From: Hippopus hippopus
Taxonomy: Eukaryota > Mollusca > Bivalvia > Cardiida > Cardiidae
Direction of reading: 5' to 3'
DNA: 64,000 nucleotides
Assembly: GCA_946811185.2 (NCBI GenBank)
Contig: OX328098.1
Span: 26,793,084 to 26,857,083 of the forward strand
Shown here: positions 63,441 to 64,000 of the stretch, in pieces
Numbering within the stretch: the first letter of the stretch is position 1
Layout: each line of letters begins with the position of its first letter
Program-made: the position numbers and the translations under genes
Notes under the pieces: generated by a model
The model's input: the letters and a program-made list of their open reading frames with translations, nothing else
Told to the model about the DNA's origin: nothing
Databases searched by the model: none

Positions 63441-64000
63441 AATGCACGAGTCCCATGATGTTGCGGTTGAACTAAAACTCTAAAGCGTTTGAGTACGCTG
63501 TCCCGGTATAGACTCTAAAGAGCTCGCGTACGCTATAACAAAATAGATATTTTAGAATATGTGAAAACATGTATTGTATAGAAGATCTGCAAATCAAAAT
63601 TCAAATAAACTGTTTTCTTGGATGGCTGTAAATTATGAAGAAAACGGCGATATTCTTGATATTATTTCGAACTACTTTATGCCAATTTTTATATGATTGC
63701 GCTAAAGCCCGGGACTTTTCGGAAGCAGAATAATTTATTAGTGTCTTCTACGGCCAACTTCTTTTGAAAAGGGCTGAGTTAATGTACTGAAACTATGTTT
63801 GTCAGCCCGCCTGTTTTTGCGACGAAAGAGCATATAACCACTGCTTTGTCTGTTCGTATGTGGTTAGTACATAGAAAGCAGTAATAATGTATTCCAACGT
63901 GTTAAGGTACCTAGAAAGCAGTATGAACTCTAAAGCGTTTAGGTATATAAACAATAGCAGGTTTAAAGTAGAAATGCATATGTTTCCTATGGTGGCATAT
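63441..64000. other. Unassigned stretch with short direct repeats
   Basis: ACTCTAAAGCGTTTGAGTAC (63477), ACTCTAAAGAGCTCGCGTAC (63513) and ACTCTAAAGCGTTTAGGTAT (63928) are related. TACATAGAAAGCAGTA (63869) and TACCTAGAAAGCAGTA (63908) form another pair. May be part of a larger element continuing past the window. Confidence 0.45.

Overview
The window looks like non-coding nuclear DNA of a bivalve mollusc. Evidence: AT-rich sequence, no open frame over 131 codons, no recognisable protein domain on either strand, and interspersed repeats of the kind found in bivalve genomes (arrays of ~150-bp monomers ending in a GGAC tetranucleotide tract; tRNA-derived SINEs with ATCA-type tails). The species cannot be fixed from the sequence. 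I find no convincing protein-coding gene. The only gene-like signals are a small promoter-like island with a short possible first exon (59.15-59.73 kb) and tRNA-derived SINE heads.

Families, with labels local to this report. F: ~160-240-bp palindromic elements starting CCCTTTACC and ending GGTAAAGGG, flanked by TTAA (piggyBac-like MITE); roughly 80 whole or broken copies, both orientations, by eye. H: a second TTAA family (ends CCCTTA) with a short palindromic core around AGATCAGACTGCA. M: a fold-back element also flanked by TTAA. A-E: five families of Helentron-like (pearl/HINE-type) elements. A, C and E start ACAAGAG; A-D carry tandem monomers and most end in a GGAC-type tract and GAGCTAA-type ends. 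G: ~260-bp MITE with TGAGCCATGCTCTG ends. K: three divergent 0.66-1.0-kb transposons with CAGG...CCTG ends, about 5-bp duplications and shared subterminal palindromes. N: fold-back MITE with GGTCCGTATTCA ends. SINE-1, -2 and -3 have tRNA heads and a similar 3' tail; SINE-4 and SINE-5 are different. Two Tc1/mariner-pogo-like elements and a small MITE lie in TA sites.

Layout. 0-1 kb: A array end. 1-5 kb: mostly unique, a perfect 85-bp duplication. 5-11 kb: F copies, B array, two G, M, C1. 11-19 kb: dense F chains with SINEs. 18.9-20 kb: pogo-like element. 20-22 kb: the least repetitive stretch. 22-33 kb: F copies, SINEs, K1, nested SINEs, D1, a 48-bp minisatellite. 33-37.5 kb: mostly unique, then an intact H and a G element carrying a SINE and an F. 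37.6-40 kb: A2 array interrupted by a retroposon. 40-52 kb: F copies, A3, a triple nest (E5 holding a pogo-like MITE holding C3), C2 inside an F. 52-59 kb: F chain, K2, two G, SINE-4, K3, SINE-2 inside an F. 59-61 kb: promoter-like island, GTGAAATCAC motif field, SINE-5. 61-64 kb: F, D2, then a CpG-rich quasi-repeat holding a complete A4.

The genes do not work together because none is evident; what can be read is insertion history. F repeatedly used TTAA sites inside G, N and its own ends, SINE-2 copies are the youngest insertions, and ends of the A/C/D families co-vary in a way that suggests pairing of the two element ends.
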